Source: an uncultured Ruminococcus sp. (GTDB taxonomy: Bacteria > Bacillota > Clostridia > Oscillospirales > Ruminococcaceae). From it: a stretch of DNA of 64,000 bases. Under the pieces are notes generated by a model. It was not told where the DNA came from, did not search any database, and saw only the letters and a list, made by a program, of their open reading frames with translations. Position 1 is the first letter of the stretch. The number at the start of each line of letters is the position of its first letter. Positions 46,659 to 54,825 of this stretch are shown one piece after another. A program made the translations under genes and the position numbers. Where the stretch lies: contig CANQWR010000007.1 in NCBI GenBank assembly GCA_947627625.1, forward strand, positions 1 to 64,000, written 5' to 3'.

Positions 46659-47009
46659 ATGAAAGCAAGGATTCCGAAAAATATTAACGCAGGTTCTCAG
46701 AACAACGTAAACCAGATGATTAAACAGGCTCAGAAAATGCAGGACGAAATTACCGCTCTTCAGGAGGACATCGAAAACCGTGAGTTCACCGCTACTGCAG
46801 GCGGCGGTGCTGTCGAAGTCGTCATGACGGGCAAAAAGAGTATAAAATCACTCTCCCTCAAGCCCGAAGTCGTTGACCCCGATGACATCGAAATGCTTCA
46901 GGATTTGATAATAAGTGCAGTGAACGAGGCTGTCGACAGCATAGAGTCTACGACAGAATCCGAAATGAGTAAAATTACGGGCGGAGTATCTCTCCCGGGT
47001 CTGTTCTGA
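46659..47009 (+). CDS. YbaB/EbfC nucleoid-associated protein
   Basis: A 116-residue YbaB/EbfC DNA-binding protein. The signature MIKQAQKMQDEITALQEDIE and GGGAVEVVMTGKKSIKSLSL are family hallmarks. The order dnaX-ybaB-recR is widely conserved. The start has AAGGAGATTTTTTT. Its stop overlaps the recR start as TGATG. Confidence 0.94.
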   Translation: MKARIPKNINAGSQNNVNQMIKQAQKMQDEITALQEDIENREFTATAGGGAVEVVMTGKKSIKSLSLKPEVVDPDDIEMLQDLIISAVNEAVDSIESTTESEMSKITGGVSLPGLF

Positions 47010-47611
47010 TGGCTGACCACAACGCTCTCCCCCTTGTCGTTCTTGCGGAGAAGTTCGCCTCCCTCCCCGGCATAGGCATGAAGTCAGCACAGCGTCTCGC
47101 CTACCACGTCATGAAGATGGACGAGGAAAAAGTCCGCAGTTTTGCAGACGCTCTTATTCAGGCGAAAACGAGTGTCCATATGTGCAGTGTCTGCATGAAT
47201 CTGACCGAACTGAAAGTCTGTCCGATATGCAGTAACCCCTCACGCTCACATGATACGATATGTGTTGTTGAGAGTCCGAAAGACGTGTCCGCATTTGAGA
47301 GGACAGGGGAATACAACGGTGTCTACCACGTTCTGCACGGTCTTCTCTCGCCTATGGACAACGTAAATCCCGATGATATACACATAAGGGAACTTCTCGC
47401 AAGGGTTTCGCCCGAAAAGACCAAAGAGGTCATAATGGCTACAAATCCCACTGTTGAGGGGGATGCTACTGCTATGTATATAGCCGAACTTCTCAAACCG
47501 CTCGGCATAAAGGTGACACGCCTTGCCTTTGGTCTGCCTGTGGGGGGCATTCTGGAGTACGCCGATGAAGTCACTCTGTACACCGCCCTCGAAAACAGAA
47601 ACCCACTATGA
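47009..47611 (+). CDS. recR: Recombination mediator RecR
   Basis: A 200-residue RecR. A helix-hairpin-helix (LPGIGMKSAQRLAYHVM) is followed by a Cys4 zinc finger (CSVCMNLTELKVCPICSN) and a TOPRIM domain (ICVVESPKDVSAFE; later AEALLKPLGIKVTRLAFG-like sequence). It loads RecA with RecO and RecF at gaps. It is translationally coupled to ybaB. Confidence 0.97.
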   Translation: MADHNALPLVVLAEKFASLPGIGMKSAQRLAYHVMKMDEEKVRSFADALIQAKTSVHMCSVCMNLTELKVCPICSNPSRSHDTICVVESPKDVSAFERTGEYNGVYHVLHGLLSPMDNVNPDDIHIRELLARVSPEKTKEVIMATNPTVEGDATAMYIAELLKPLGIKVTRLAFGLPVGGILEYADEVTLYTALENRNPL

Positions 47612-47624
47612 CAGGAGATTTGTG

Positions 47625-48755
47625 ATGTCTTTGAAAAATTTTTTCTGCGGAATTTCCGTCCTCACCGCCGTGTGTCTGTCGCTTGTCTCGTGCAGTGACA
47701 GCAGTGACACGGAAAGTGACTTCTCCTCCGAAAACGTCTCCACGGTGACAGATTTTCAGGAAACTTCTGCCGTCACGGATACAGGAACTCAAACTACCAC
47801 CACCGCAAAAACGTCCGGTTCGGGAACTTCTACAACTTCAACAGGTTCGGGGACTTCCACCACTTCAACGACCGTCACTACGGAGACTACTACCGAAAAT
47901 CTCAACCTCGGAAACCCTGTAATAGCTAAGTCGGGGGAGGCTTTTCTCGCTGTGACCGATTCTATGTGGGAAGTGCAGTACTGGGGCGGTATGGACGACT
48001 CCGAACAGCTGAGTTACGGAGCAGTCACCGCAAAAATAGACGGTGACGGCGACTATACCGTCAGTGTCAACGCCGACACAAGGGGTTTCAGATACGCAAT
48101 GACGGGCGACCCCGATTCCCCCGCTCTCCCCGACAAACTCGGCTTTCTCGCTGTCATGATCAAAGACGGCGAACAGCTCTTCCCCGGTGCCTCTATAACC
48201 ATAAACTCCGTAAAAGTGGACGGCAAAGAACTCACCCTGACCTCAAAGGCTTACACCTGTTCCGATGACGGTATCCAGACAAGGGCTAATATTTATAACC
48301 CCTATGTCACCGAAATCCCTGCCGACGCTCACTGTACCGAAGGCTATCTGTACAGTCAGAAAAACAACGCTCCCGCAAGATTTTTCGGCGACTACAGCTA
48401 CCAGATTGTACGCTCCTCCGACTTCAAGGGAAACTGGAAAAAAATTGAAGTCAAATTCACTGTCACGGACACCGACGGTCATAACGCTCCGCAACAGGAG
48501 ACTACCGAAAATCAAAACAGCAGTCCGCAACAGTACGGCTACGGTTATAACAATTACAACGATTATAATAACTATAATAATTATAATAACTATAACTATG
48601 ACTACAGTCAATACAGTCAGCCCGAACAGTACGGATACGGGGAATATAACAGCTATAGCTATGACTATAATTATGATGACAATAATTATAATGATTATGA
48701 CGGCAATTATGACTACAATAACTACGGCTATGGCGATAACTATTACGGCTGGTGA
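47625..48755 (+). CDS. Lipoprotein with Ser/Thr linker and Tyr/Asn-rich tail
   Basis: A 376-residue lipoprotein: lipobox LVSC near residue 22, then a Ser/Thr-rich linker (TSGSGTSTTSTGSGTSTTST). A beta-rich domain follows (about 95-285), with motifs MWEVQYWGGMDDSEQLSYGA and IDGDGDYTVSVNADTRGF. A tail of about 75 residues is made almost only of Tyr, Asn, Asp and Gly (NNYNDYNNYNNYNNYNYDYS). The central domain resembles a carbohydrate-binding-type sandwich; this is an inference. The ATG at 47625 follows AGGAGA. Confidence 0.75.
   Translation: MSLKNFFCGISVLTAVCLSLVSCSDSSDTESDFSSENVSTVTDFQETSAVTDTGTQTTTTAKTSGSGTSTTSTGSGTSTTSTTVTTETTTENLNLGNPVIAKSGEAFLAVTDSMWEVQYWGGMDDSEQLSYGAVTAKIDGDGDYTVSVNADTRGFRYAMTGDPDSPALPDKLGFLAVMIKDGEQLFPGASITINSVKVDGKELTLTSKAYTCSDDGIQTRANIYNPYVTEIPADAHCTEGYLYSQKNNAPARFFGDYSYQIVRSSDFKGNWKKIEVKFTVTDTDGHNAPQQETTENQNSSPQQYGYGYNNYNDYNNYNNYNNYNYDYSQYSQPEQYGYGEYNSYSYDYNYDDNNYNDYDGNYDYNNYGYGDNYYGW
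48530..48755 (+). repeat. AT-rich microsatellite-like coding repeat
   Basis: The 3-prime end of the lipoprotein gene is built from repeats of AAY TAY codons (such as AATAACTATAATAATTATAA). Such tracts can change length by slippage, which here would lengthen or shorten the Tyr/Asn tail. Frames on the opposite strand are by-products. Confidence 0.7.
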
Positions 48756-48766
48756 GGTGTTCCGTT

Positions 48767-49726
48767 ATGCTTAATCTCAAATCGACTATGTTTGAGGAGT
48801 CCGCAAATTCAAAAGCTCCGAAAAGCGTTGTACTCAATATTATTGTGTTCTTTGTGACGTTCTTTGCGATATATTACTCCGAATCAATAATACCGATGGT
48901 TCTGAGTATGCCCGATATACTAATCTCCTCCCTCGGCTACTCTATGAAAAATCCCGACTCCGCCACGGATGTGGACTTCTTTATGAAACTGTCCACCGAA
49001 ATAATGATGCAGCCGAAATATATGATTGCAAGTCTCTTCTCAACTGCAATAGGGACTGTCCTCGCAATAGTCTACTGCAACTCCATTGAAAAGCGGTCTC
49101 TTTCCTCTATGGGACTGAAAAAAGAGGGTTCTGTCGGGAAATATATAAGGGGATTTTTTCTCGGTATAATTTTAATCTCGGCTATTATTTTCATGCAGGT
49201 GCTGTCGGGGGCGTGCAAAATGAGTCTGAACAGCAACTTTATGTCAGGTATCGGTCTTATAGTCCTCTATCTCATAGGTTTTCTGATACAGGGCATGAGT
49301 GAGGAAGTCATCTTCAGGGGGTATTTTATGAATACTCTCGGCGGCAGGGGAAACCCTCTGTGTGCGGTACTCGTCAGTGCGACGGCTTTCAGTCTCGCCC
49401 ACACTTTCAACCCCGGCTTCACTCTCGTTGCACTCTTCAATCTCGTGCTTTTCGGAGTTTTTGCAGGTCTCTATATAATAAGGGACGGCAATATCTGGGG
49501 GGCTTGTGCCATTCACTCCATGTGGAATTTCACTCAGGGAAACCTCCTCGGCGTTCAGGTCAGCGGTACTCAGACTGTTTCCGTAATCCAGACACAGCAG
49601 CTCTCCCAAAATACTCTCCTCACGGGAGGTACTTTTGGTGCGGAGGCGAGTATCTTCACAACAATTGTCCTGACTTTCGGGATATTGATAATTCTGTTTT
49701 TACCGCAAAAAAAGACTGTCCAATAA
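48767..49726 (+). CDS. CPBP-family intramembrane metalloprotease
   Basis: A 319-residue membrane protein with about eight hydrophobic segments. The Abi/CAAX motifs are intact: EEVIFRG (EExxxR) near residue 185, FSLAH near 210 and HSMWN (HxxxN) near 250. The family includes CAAX proteases and bacteriocin self-immunity proteins. The ATG at 48767 has GAGGTG upstream, 11 bp after the Tyr/Asn lipoprotein gene, so the two are probably cotranscribed. Confidence 0.88.
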   Translation: MLNLKSTMFEESANSKAPKSVVLNIIVFFVTFFAIYYSESIIPMVLSMPDILISSLGYSMKNPDSATDVDFFMKLSTEIMMQPKYMIASLFSTAIGTVLAIVYCNSIEKRSLSSMGLKKEGSVGKYIRGFFLGIILISAIIFMQVLSGACKMSLNSNFMSGIGLIVLYLIGFLIQGMSEEVIFRGYFMNTLGGRGNPLCAVLVSATAFSLAHTFNPGFTLVALFNLVLFGVFAGLYIIRDGNIWGACAIHSMWNFTQGNLLGVQVSGTQTVSVIQTQQLSQNTLLTGGTFGAEASIFTTIVLTFGILIILFLPQKKTVQ

Positions 49727-49740
49727 GGGCAGTCTTTTTT
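49711..49740 (+). terminator. Terminator of the dnaX-recR-CPBP unit
   Basis: The stem GACTGTCC/GGGCAGTC is followed by TTTTTT. The CPBP stop codon (49724-49726) is in the hairpin loop, so translation and termination are closely placed. Confidence 0.88.
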
Positions 49741-49754
49741 GATTTATGAGTTTT

Positions 49755-49973
49755 TTGATTTGTGGGCTGTTGGGGGGCTACGCCCCCACCCCCCCCGCCA
49801 AAGGGGGAAACCCCCTTTGGAAACCCATAATTAAATATTTTGAGTTTCGCTAATTTTTGGAGTTTCGTCTAATCATGGGGGGTTCGGGGGGATTCTTCCC
49901 CCCGACGGGGGTTTGGGGGCAGAGCCCCCAATGGGGGTTCAGGGGGTGAAACCCCCTGCCCCTTATCGTTCTA
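49755..49973. repeat. GC-rich intergenic hairpin array R11 (reverse)
   Basis: Between the CPBP terminator and the metG stop, which are convergent. The order is GGGGGGCTACGCCCCC, CCAAAGGGGGAAACCCCCTTTGG, GGGGGGATTCTTCCCCCC, GGGGGCAGAGCCCCC, GGGGGTGAAACCCCC and the reversed edge CCCCTTATCGTTCTAA. Confidence 0.85.
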
Positions 49974-49975
49974 AA

Positions 49976-51925
49976 TTATCTGACTTTTGCACCACAGGGT
50001 ATGCTGTCGTCCACAAATATCACTTTTATACCGTCGGGAGTGTCCGATGCACATATCATTCCCTTGCTCTCAACTCCGCACAGCTTCACGGGTTTCAGGT
50101 TCGCTATAAGCTGTACTTTTTTGCCTATTAAATCTTCGGGCTTGTAATACTGTGCTATTCCCGAAACTACCTGTCTACCGCCCATTCCGTCATCAAGCTG
50201 TAAACAGAGAAGTTTTTTGGATTTTTTGACTTTCTCCGCCGAAACCACTTTCGCAACTCTTATGTCCACTTTCGCAAAGTCCTCTATATCTATCTCTGCG
50301 GACTGTTCGGGTACTTCAAAATTATCCTCTTTTTTACTCTCTTCGGGCTGTGAACTTCCCTTTATTATTGCGTTCAGCTCTTCAATTTCCTTTTCTGCGT
50401 CTATTCGTGGGAAAATTATCCTGCCCCTGTGGACTGTCACATTTTCGGGGAGTACTCCGTACTTGTTGAGTTTTTCATACTCCACATCGGACGGTGCAAT
50501 TCCGGCTTGACTTTGTACTTCGGGCATTGTTGTCGGCATAAACGGGCTGAGAAGTCCCGAAATAACTCTTATTGCTTCAAGAAGATTGTACAGCACGCTC
50601 GCAAGACGTGCCTTTTTTGAATCGTCCTTGCCGAGTATCCAAGGCTGTGTCTCGTCAATATATTTGTTAGACCTGTCCACCGTCTTGAAAATCTCTTCAA
50701 GGGCATTTTTTATTCTCGTCTCGTCAACGGCTTTTGCGACTATATCCCTTGTCGCCGTGACTGTCTTTATGAACTCCTCATCTATGCTGTCGGGCTCACG
50801 GTCTTTGGGAAGAGTGCCGTTAAAATATTTTTCAACCATTGCGACTGTCCTCGAAACAAGGTTGCCCAGACCGTTCGCAAGGTCGGAGTTAATTCTGTTG
50901 ATCATTATCTCGTTTGAGAAAGAACTGTCCGCACCGAGTGCCATCTCACGCAAAATGTGGTACCTTATCGAATCCGCACCGTAACGCTCTCCCAGTATGA
51001 ACGGATCAACGACGTTCCCCAGTGACTTGCTCATCTTCTCCCCGTTGAACGTTATCCAGCCGTGTACAGCAAGGTGTTTCGGCAGCGGAACTTCAAGTGC
51101 CATCAGTATTGCGGGCCATATTATTGCGTGGAATCTCATTATATCTTTCGCCACCATGTGGACATCGGCGGGCCAGTAGTTTTCAAAATCGCTGTACTCC
51201 CCGTTCATATAGCCCAGTGCAGATATATAGTTTGACAGTGCGTCTATCCAGACATACACAACGTGTCCGTCGTCAAAGTCAACAGGTATTCCCCACTTGA
51301 AAGTAGTCCTCGATACGCACAAGTCCTCCAGTCCCGGCTTTATGAAATTGTTCACAAGCTCCAGTGCACGGGTTTTCGGTCTTAAATAGTCCGTCTCCGT
51401 CAGGAGTTTTTCTATCCTGTCCGCAAATGGCGACATCTTGAAAAAATATGCCTCCTCCTTTGCGAAAGTAACAGGTCTGTGGCACTCGGGACAACAGCCG
51501 TTTTCGTCAAGCTGTGAGTCTGTCCAGAAACTCTCGCAGGGCGTGCAGTATTTTCCCGAATACTCCCCCTTGTATATATAGCCCTTGTCATAGAGTTTCC
51601 TGAATATCTTCTGCACCGTCTCAACGTGGTAGTCATCTGTAGTCCTGATATACCTGTCGTAACTTATATTCATGTACTCCCAAAGTCTCTTGAAAATTTT
51701 TACCACTCCGTCTACATACTCTTTCGGCGTGATACCCTGTTCCTGTGCCTTCTGCTCTATCTTCAGACCGTGTTCGTCCGTACCCGTCAGAAACATCACG
51801 TCATAGCCCTGCATTCTCTTGAATCTCGCTATCGAATCACAGGCGACTGTCGTGTAACAGTGTCCTATGTGCGGGTTTCCCGACGGATAGTATATAGGTG
51901 TCGTAATATAAAACTTCTCTGCCAA
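49976..51925 (-). CDS. metG: Methionyl-tRNA synthetase
   Basis: A 649-residue class I synthetase. The HIGH-type motif is PSGNPHIGH near residue 15 and KMSKS is in NGEKMSKSLGN near 300. A Cys4 zinc knuckle (CTPCESFWTD, then CCPECHRP) is near 127-147. The C-terminal Trbp111-like tRNA-binding domain spans about 545-649 (FAKVDIRVAKVVSAEKVKKS). The gene is 100 bp after ispF on the same strand. No T-box leader is visible in that spacer. Confidence 0.97.
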   Translation of the reverse strand: MAEKFYITTPIYYPSGNPHIGHCYTTVACDSIARFKRMQGYDVMFLTGTDEHGLKIEQKAQEQGITPKEYVDGVVKIFKRLWEYMNISYDRYIRTTDDYHVETVQKIFRKLYDKGYIYKGEYSGKYCTPCESFWTDSQLDENGCCPECHRPVTFAKEEAYFFKMSPFADRIEKLLTETDYLRPKTRALELVNNFIKPGLEDLCVSRTTFKWGIPVDFDDGHVVYVWIDALSNYISALGYMNGEYSDFENYWPADVHMVAKDIMRFHAIIWPAILMALEVPLPKHLAVHGWITFNGEKMSKSLGNVVDPFILGERYGADSIRYHILREMALGADSSFSNEIMINRINSDLANGLGNLVSRTVAMVEKYFNGTLPKDREPDSIDEEFIKTVTATRDIVAKAVDETRIKNALEEIFKTVDRSNKYIDETQPWILGKDDSKKARLASVLYNLLEAIRVISGLLSPFMPTTMPEVQSQAGIAPSDVEYEKLNKYGVLPENVTVHRGRIIFPRIDAEKEIEELNAIIKGSSQPEESKKEDNFEVPEQSAEIDIEDFAKVDIRVAKVVSAEKVKKSKKLLCLQLDDGMGGRQVVSGIAQYYKPEDLIGKKVQLIANLKPVKLCGVESKGMICASDTPDGIKVIFVDDSIPCGAKVR

Positions 51926-52025
51926 TTTGAATCACTCCTGTTTTTTGATTTTAATTAAATTAAATTATTTTTTATTTTAATTAAAAATTAAATTATTATT
52001 TGTTATCATAACTAAACAAGACAGG

Positions 52026-52529
52026 TCAATTCTCCTCCTCTTCCTGCTCTGCGGCTATTTTCGTCATAAGCACTACTGCGTGGGCGGATATTCCGAGCTT
52101 CTCACCCGTAAACCCAAGGTACTCCTCCGTTGTCGCCTTTACACTCACTCTCGATACGTCGCAACCGCAAGCCATTGCTATATTGTCCCTCATAAGCTGT
52201 ATATACGGCGACAGTTTCGGCGACTGTGCAATGACTGTCGAATCTATATTCCCCACTTCATAGCCCTGTTCCCTGCACATACCTATGACTTTTTCAAGTA
52301 ACTGTATGCTGTCCGCATTCCTGAACCTCTTGTCATTGTCGGGGAAATGCTGTCCTATGTCACCGAGTGCAACCGCTCCGAGACAAGCGTCCATTATAGC
52401 GTGTACAAGTACATCGGCATCGGAGTGTCCCGCAAGTCCCATCTCATACGGCACATCCACTCCGCCTATTATCAGCTTTCTGTTCTCCGTCAGACGGTGA
52501 ACATCATAACCGTGTCCTATTCTGAACAT
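52026..52529 (-). CDS. ispF: 2-C-methyl-D-erythritol 2,4-cyclodiphosphate synthase
   Basis: A 167-residue enzyme of the non-mevalonate isoprenoid pathway. The metal ligands are in GYDVHRL (Asp8, His10) and the signature GHSDADVLVHAIMDACLGA is intact. It is followed by metG and preceded, beyond an array, by ispD. Confidence 0.96.
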   Translation of the reverse strand: MFRIGHGYDVHRLTENRKLIIGGVDVPYEMGLAGHSDADVLVHAIMDACLGAVALGDIGQHFPDNDKRFRNADSIQLLEKVIGMCREQGYEVGNIDSTVIAQSPKLSPYIQLMRDNIAMACGCDVSRVSVKATTEEYLGFTGEKLGISAHAVVLMTKIAAEQEEEEN

Positions 52530-52552
52530 TTATATCACTCCTTTAATATTTA

Positions 52553-52868
52553 CGGCATTGGGATTTGGGGGGCGTTGCCCCCCAAGCCCCCACTGGGGGA
52601 TGCTGTCCCCCAGACCCCCTGCCAAAGGGGGAAACCCCCTTTGGAAACCCGTGATTATATATTTTTAGTTTTCCCACTACTCAAGTTTTTGTTTAATTGT
52701 GGAAGGTGTACCCCCTATGGGAATAATCATGGGGGGTCTGGGGGGATTCTTCCCCCCAGCGGGGGTTTGGGGGCAGAGCCCCCAATGGGGGTTCAGGGGG
52801 CAAAGCCCCCTGCACCCTATCGTTCTAACAGGGGTTTGAGGGCGTACCCCCCAACAAGGCAGTCCCTG
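52553..52868. repeat. GC-rich intergenic hairpin array R12 (reverse)
   Basis: This array separates ispD from ispF, both on the minus strand. It has GGGGGGCGTTGCCCCCC, CCAAAGGGGGAAACCCCCTTTGG, the spacer with TAGTTTTCCCACTACTCAAG, GGGGGGATTCTTCCCCCC, GGGGGCAGAGCCCCC, GGGGGCAAAGCCCCC and the reversed edge CCCTATCGTTCTAA. It is close to a full-length copy. Confidence 0.85.
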
Positions 52869-52874
52869 AAAATT

Positions 52875-53552
52875 TTATTTATTATATAACAAATTCGCTA
52901 TGTCTATGTCCTCGGGGGTGGTTATCTTTATATTCGTGTAATCGCCCTGTGTCATGAATATCTTCCCCCCGACAGCTTCCGCAAGCTGACAGTCATCCGT
53001 GAAATCAAGTCCGTGTTCAAGGGCAAAATCTACTCCCTCATAATATAATTTTTTCCCGAAAACCTGCGGTGTCTGCGTTATATACAAAAATTTTCTCGGA
53101 GGTGTGTCCACAACAAGCCCGTCCTCGACAGTCTTTATAGTGTCCTTGACGGGTACTCCCAGAACTGCCCCCCCGAAAACAGACGCATCTTTTATAGTCC
53201 TTGCTATGTCTTCGGGCTTAACAAGAGGTCTCGCACCGTCGTGTATCGCCACAAATTCGGTTTCCTTTGAAATCTCCCTCAGACCGTTTATGACACTCTG
53301 CTGTCTCGTCTGACCGCCTTTCACTACTGCCCTCAGTTTCGTAACACCCGCTTTTTCCGCCTCTTGTTTTATGGCGGGAATGTCCTGCTGTCTTGCCGAA
53401 ATAACTATCTCCGTGACGTACTCGCACTGCTCAAAGGCAAGCATTGTCACGCCTATGACAAGTCTCTCACCGAGCGGCAGAAGTATTTTTGAGACTTCAC
53501 CGCCCATTCTCGTGGAGTTTCCCGCACAGACTATTATTGCCGATGTTTTCAT
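52875..53552 (-). CDS. ispD: 2-C-methyl-D-erythritol 4-phosphate cytidylyltransferase
   Basis: A 225-residue enzyme of the non-mevalonate pathway, two steps before IspF. The nucleotide-binding start IVCAGNSTRMGGEVSK and the later HDGARPLVKPEDI and TQTPQVF motifs are typical. It lacks a fused IspF domain; ispF is separate, beyond a GC-rich array. Confidence 0.93.
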   Translation of the reverse strand: MKTSAIIVCAGNSTRMGGEVSKILLPLGERLVIGVTMLAFEQCEYVTEIVISARQQDIPAIKQEAEKAGVTKLRAVVKGGQTRQQSVINGLREISKETEFVAIHDGARPLVKPEDIARTIKDASVFGGAVLGVPVKDTIKTVEDGLVVDTPPRKFLYITQTPQVFGKKLYYEGVDFALEHGLDFTDDCQLAEAVGGKIFMTQGDYTNIKITTPEDIDIANLLYNK

Positions 53553-53579
53553 TTTTTTTCACTTCCATAATTATCTTTT

Positions 53580-53785
53580 GGGGGATTGAAATAATTTCAG
53601 TAGAATAAACCGGGGGTCCGGGGGCGGGGTATGGGGTGTCCCCATTTTTTCAAATCACCCCCGGCGGGGTCAAGGGGCGAAGCCCCCTGCCCCTTATCGT
53701 TCTAAACTAAAAAATATTAAATCTCCAAAAAAATATAATTTTAAGAAAATTATTTTTTGGGGCGAATCCCCCCAGACCCCCCATG
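53580..53785. repeat. GC-rich intergenic hairpin array R13 (reverse)
   Basis: Between the Sel1 gene and ispD. A degenerate copy with the reversed edge CCCCTTATCGTTCTAA (about 53690) is followed by an AT palindrome (53725-53760) and GGGGCGAATCCCC. The 107 bp to the Sel1 stop show nothing further. Confidence 0.8.
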
Positions 53786-53892
53786 ATGTTCTACTGTTTC
53801 AGTTTTAGAAGTCCTGACGTTTTTTCCCGTTCCGTAATAGTCTATTGGTTCTATTATAGGTGTCCGAGAGTGAACCCATATGCCCCTATACG

Positions 53893-54816
53893 TCACATTC
53901 CAAGTCTTGCAAGTTCCTTTTTTGCCATTTCGTTCCCCGACTCGGACGCTTTTCTGTACCAGTTTACCGCTTCTATAAGGTCAACAGGCGTTCCCATGCC
54001 CTTTTCAAGACACATTGCATATCTGTACTGTGCGGTATCCATTCCCAGTTCGGAAGCCCTCTTGTAATAGCTGACCGCCGTTTTATAGTTTATTGCCGTA
54101 CCTCTGCCGTAAAAACAGCAGTTCCCCGCCGCATAGAGTGCAAGTTTATAATTTCTCTCCGCTGCACGTCTGTAGTCCGCAAACGCCTGAACCTCATTTT
54201 TTTGCGTACCCTTGCCCATTTCGTAGCAGTAACCCCTGTTGTATATCGCTCTGACATTTCCCGACGCTGCCGCCTGACTGTAAAGCCTGAACGCTTTCGG
54301 GTAGTCTATATCAGTTCCGAAACCGTAAAAATAGCAGTTCCCAAGCTCAAGCTGTGCAAGCGGATAGGACTTGTCCGAAGCCCTTTTCAGGTACTCTATC
54401 GCAAGAGCGTGATTTTCCTCCGTACCCTTTCCGTGGAGATAGCAACTGCCGAGATTGTACTCCGAAGGCGTATAGCCCTCCCTCGACGCTTCACGAAAGT
54501 ACACAAACCCCGCTTTCGGATTTTGCGGTGTACCCCTCCCCGCAAAGTACATCTTTGCAGTCTCGTCCATTCCCGCAGCGTGTCCCAAATCGGCGGACGC
54601 TTTGAACGCCTGAAACGCTTCAGCGTACTTTCTCTGTGAGAGCATTGTCACTCCCCAACTGTAATACTTGTTGCGTTCGTCAATTTTCGCCTTGTTTTTC
54701 TCCGCTATATCATCAAAAGTCCTCGTCCTTATCCTCTGTGCGTCACACACCGTACATATCTCTTTTGAGTCGTCGTTCGACGTTGAACACATACAGCACA
54801 CCCACACCATATTCAT
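53893..54816 (-). CDS. RanBP2-type zinc finger + Sel1-repeat protein
   Basis: A 307-residue protein. The N terminus fits the RanBP2/NZF pattern W-x-C-x2-C-x3-N-x6-C-x2-C (W5, C7, C10, N14, C21, C24). From about residue 45 on it is built of Sel1-like repeats of about 36 residues (such as AQLELGNCYFYGFGTDIDYP), likely a protein-binding solenoid. It is 9 nt after the kinase gene and the last of the four-gene cluster. It may be a scaffold or substrate of the kinase/phosphatase; this is an inference. Confidence 0.85.
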   Translation of the reverse strand: MNMVWVCCMCSTSNDDSKEICTVCDAQRIRTRTFDDIAEKNKAKIDERNKYYSWGVTMLSQRKYAEAFQAFKASADLGHAAGMDETAKMYFAGRGTPQNPKAGFVYFREASREGYTPSEYNLGSCYLHGKGTEENHALAIEYLKRASDKSYPLAQLELGNCYFYGFGTDIDYPKAFRLYSQAAASGNVRAIYNRGYCYEMGKGTQKNEVQAFADYRRAAERNYKLALYAAGNCCFYGRGTAINYKTAVSYYKRASELGMDTAQYRYAMCLEKGMGTPVDLIEAVNWYRKASESGNEMAKKELARLGM

Positions 54817-54825
54817 ATCACGCCC

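Noticed and set aside
48243..48837. Hydrophobic and Ser/Tyr-rich frames opposite or beside the Tyr/Asn tail
   Set aside because: They result from the AAY-TAY repeat in other frames and lie over a well-supported gene.
51926..52025. T-box leader of metG
   Set aside because: The spacer is only 100 bp, AT-rich, and has no T-box sequence or terminator stem.
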